From the NCBI RefSeq assembly GCF_001644605.1, contig NZ_CP011388.1, positions 1,264,501 to 1,328,500 of the forward strand: 64,000 nucleotides of DNA, read 5' to 3'. The notes beneath the pieces were generated by a model. That model was not told where the DNA came from. It searched no databases and was given only the letters and a program-made list of their open reading frames with translations. Positions 62,865 through 64,000 of the stretch are shown here, piece after piece. This stretch comes from Paenibacillus swuensis (lineage in GTDB: Bacteria; Bacillota; Bacilli; Paenibacillales; DY6). A program made the translations under genes and the position numbers. The stretch's first letter is position 1, and each line of letters begins with the position of its first letter.

Positions 62865-64000
62865 TCATCATCATCCTCTTCCATTGCTCTGAGTATTGAA
62901 TCTGTATGGTCAACTCGCGGCACATACTTATCTGACTTTTTGTCAGCCAGATACACAACCATATCACTTTTGTTTAGCTCTGACGTTTCATCCTTCTCGA
63001 GTCTCCACGCTCTCTCCTCGCGTTCTTCCTGTTTACTAATTGCTCGGTGTTCACGGACATCCTCTGGCCGGGTCCGCCTTGACTTATCTTGAGTTTCAGC
63101 CGCCGTTTTCTTCTTCGCTTGTTCAATTGTTTTATTGTTTTTATTAATCAATCTCAGTTTTTCTTCCGTGTTCTTCGACCTTCCCTTTCTCGCCTGTCGA
63201 GCTTCATATGCAACGACATCAAGATCCTCTTCCCATCGAAAATCCCTGTTACTAGGGATATACTTACTATGCTGCTCCTCAAGCTTAAAGCATTCTTCAA
63301 ATTGACCATCAGAATGTCTTAAGAAAAGATGCGATGTATCCCGAGGGTCAAAACTATACTCCACATTAAACTTTTCACCATTACGGGCGCGAAAACGCCA
63401 ACTCTCTTCTTCGGCCGTAACACACGTATAGAGATCTTTGTTGAACCTGATCCCCCCGGCTGTAAATCGCGCTCTCCTGGAGGGAAGCAAATTCATGCGG
63501 AGTTGGTCCTTACTTACATAACTCAATGTGCCGAGACTATTCTTCCTGCCCCAGTGCCATAAATCCACAGGTGTTGGGGTTACGTCGTCTTCAATCATGG
63601 CATCATTTCTACGATAACTTTGCATATAGTGCTTGTTATGGTATCTGACACACCCGATTAATATGGTCTCGAACTCATGAATATCTAGTGCACGTTTGTC
63701 CCTTGTATCCAAATCGCCACGCTCCTTCATTCGTTCTAGAATGCCGCCTGGCGTCCATTTGACGTACAAATCATCACTCAGATCGAACGCCTTCTCGACA
63801 AAAGGTTTCCAATCTGCCCGAAAAGGTGGGAGATGCTCAACTTTTACGTTGAGTGTCTTAATAAGATGTGCGGGCTTATTGCCGACATACTCACCGCGGT
63901 CAGTCGTTAATTGCTCTGGTAAACCGAAGGAGGGCCATTCTTCTTTCGTAATATCGATGCCAAAACGTTTGCAATACTCAACCTTATCTGAGGCGGCATT
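62861..64000 (-). CDS. tnsB: TnsB-type DDE transposase, N-terminal part cut by window edge
   Basis: The frame is open from 62861 to the last base of the window, about 380 visible residues. Visible: LTTDRGEYVG (second catalytic Asp of the DDE core), FVEKAFDLSDD (candidate catalytic Glu), then a Mu-transposase-like beta-barrel (DDVTPTPVDLWHWGRKNSLG and NLLPSRRARFTAGGIRFNKDLYTC). A long charged C-terminal tail ends at the tnsC overlap. The first catalytic Asp and the site-binding domains lie outside the window. Confidence 0.93.
   Translation of the reverse strand, partial: NAASDKVEYCKRFGIDITKEEWPSFGLPEQLTTDRGEYVGNKPAHLIKTLNVKVEHLPPFRADWKPFVEKAFDLSDDLYVKWTPGGILERMKERGDLDTRDKRALDIHEFETILIGCVRYHNKHYMQSYRRNDAMIEDDVTPTPVDLWHWGRKNSLGTLSYVSKDQLRMNLLPSRRARFTAGGIRFNKDLYTCVTAEEESWRFRARNGEKFNVEYSFDPRDTSHLFLRHSDGQFEECFKLEEQHSKYIPSNRDFRWEEDLDVVAYEARQARKGRSKNTEEKLRLINKNNKTIEQAKKKTAAETQDKSRRTRPEDVREHRAISKQEEREERAWRLEKDETSELNKSDMVVYLADKKSDKYVPRVDHTDSILRAMEEDDDE

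Larger units (their letters stand above)
53735..64000. mobile_element. Tn7-like transposon, left part; right end beyond window
   Basis: All genes from 54235 to the right edge are on the minus strand and markedly more AT-rich than the polysaccharide genes before them. They comprise TnsB (cut), TnsC, two TniQ/TnsD proteins and an ABC-3C cargo. The proposed outer end at 53735 has TnsB-type repeats. TnsA, if present, and the other end lie past 64000. The visible end is therefore the cargo-side (left-like) end. Confidence 0.8.

Noticed and set aside
62861-63769. 302-residue ORF as a complete gene
   Set aside because: Its start is an internal TTG; the frame continues unbroken to the right edge as TnsB.
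53735-64000. CRISPR-associated transposon (CAST)
   Set aside because: No cas genes, no repeat-spacer array, and the TniQ proteins are of TnsD-like length.

Overview
The window reads as chromosome of a Gram-positive, spore-former-type Firmicute, most likely Paenibacillus or a close relative. Reasons: strong GGAGG-type ribosome binding sites, YesM/YesN-type two-component genes beside sugar ABC transporters, large secreted proteins carrying copper-amine-oxidase-N-like domains, cre-like sites, and many small Bacillales-type accessory families. No rRNA, tRNA or CRISPR array was seen.

1-15.6 kb is a carbohydrate catabolism block. On the minus strand it holds two glycosidases (one cut by the left edge), a MalFG-type ABC importer with its lipoprotein, a YesN/YesM two-component pair, and a run of enzymes: PIG-L deacetylase, amidohydrolase-2, MR/MLE enolase-superfamily enzyme, zinc alcohol dehydrogenase and RraA-like aldolase. 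A divergent IclR regulator and an SMP-30 lactonase follow on the plus strand. The enzyme set fits an oxidative, non-phosphorylating sugar pathway (dehydrogenase, lactonase, dehydratase, aldolase), fed by glycan breakdown and import. 16.8-19.3 kb is a LacI regulator divergent from an FAD oxidoreductase.

19.4-28.2 kb is a phosphonate operon: phnX, an iron alcohol dehydrogenase, phnD, phnC, two phnE permeases and a secreted LamG-metallophosphoesterase. It runs from a recognisable sigma-A promoter to a shared terminator, with a DeoR regulator upstream. There is no phnW. The alcohol dehydrogenase suggests a hydroxylated C2 phosphonate as substrate, and the secreted phosphoesterase may release it from a polymer.

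28.3-43.1 kb holds small stand-alone genes: SRPBCC, RibD-like, ICL/PEPM-like, Uma2, three APH-fold kinases, a CPBP protease, LysR with an FMN reductase, an XRE regulator with a membrane partner, DUF4386, an AlkD-like protein, VOC, and a tandem pair of toroid-fold proteins. A lipoprotein gene here is broken by two apparent frameshifts.

43.2-53.5 kb carries three very large or repeated secreted proteins, apparently for extracellular polysaccharide processing. Two perfect cre-like sites lie in front of them. A MerR/membrane pair is inserted between.

53.7 kb to the right edge is one end of an AT-rich Tn7-like transposon: TnsB (cut by the edge), TnsC, two TniQ/TnsD proteins, and as cargo a three-gene ABC-3C (three-component) conflict system with a restriction-endonuclease-type effector. 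Three spaced copies of a TnsB-site-like repeat mark its outer end next to the polysaccharide gene terminators. This is the most interesting part of the window.
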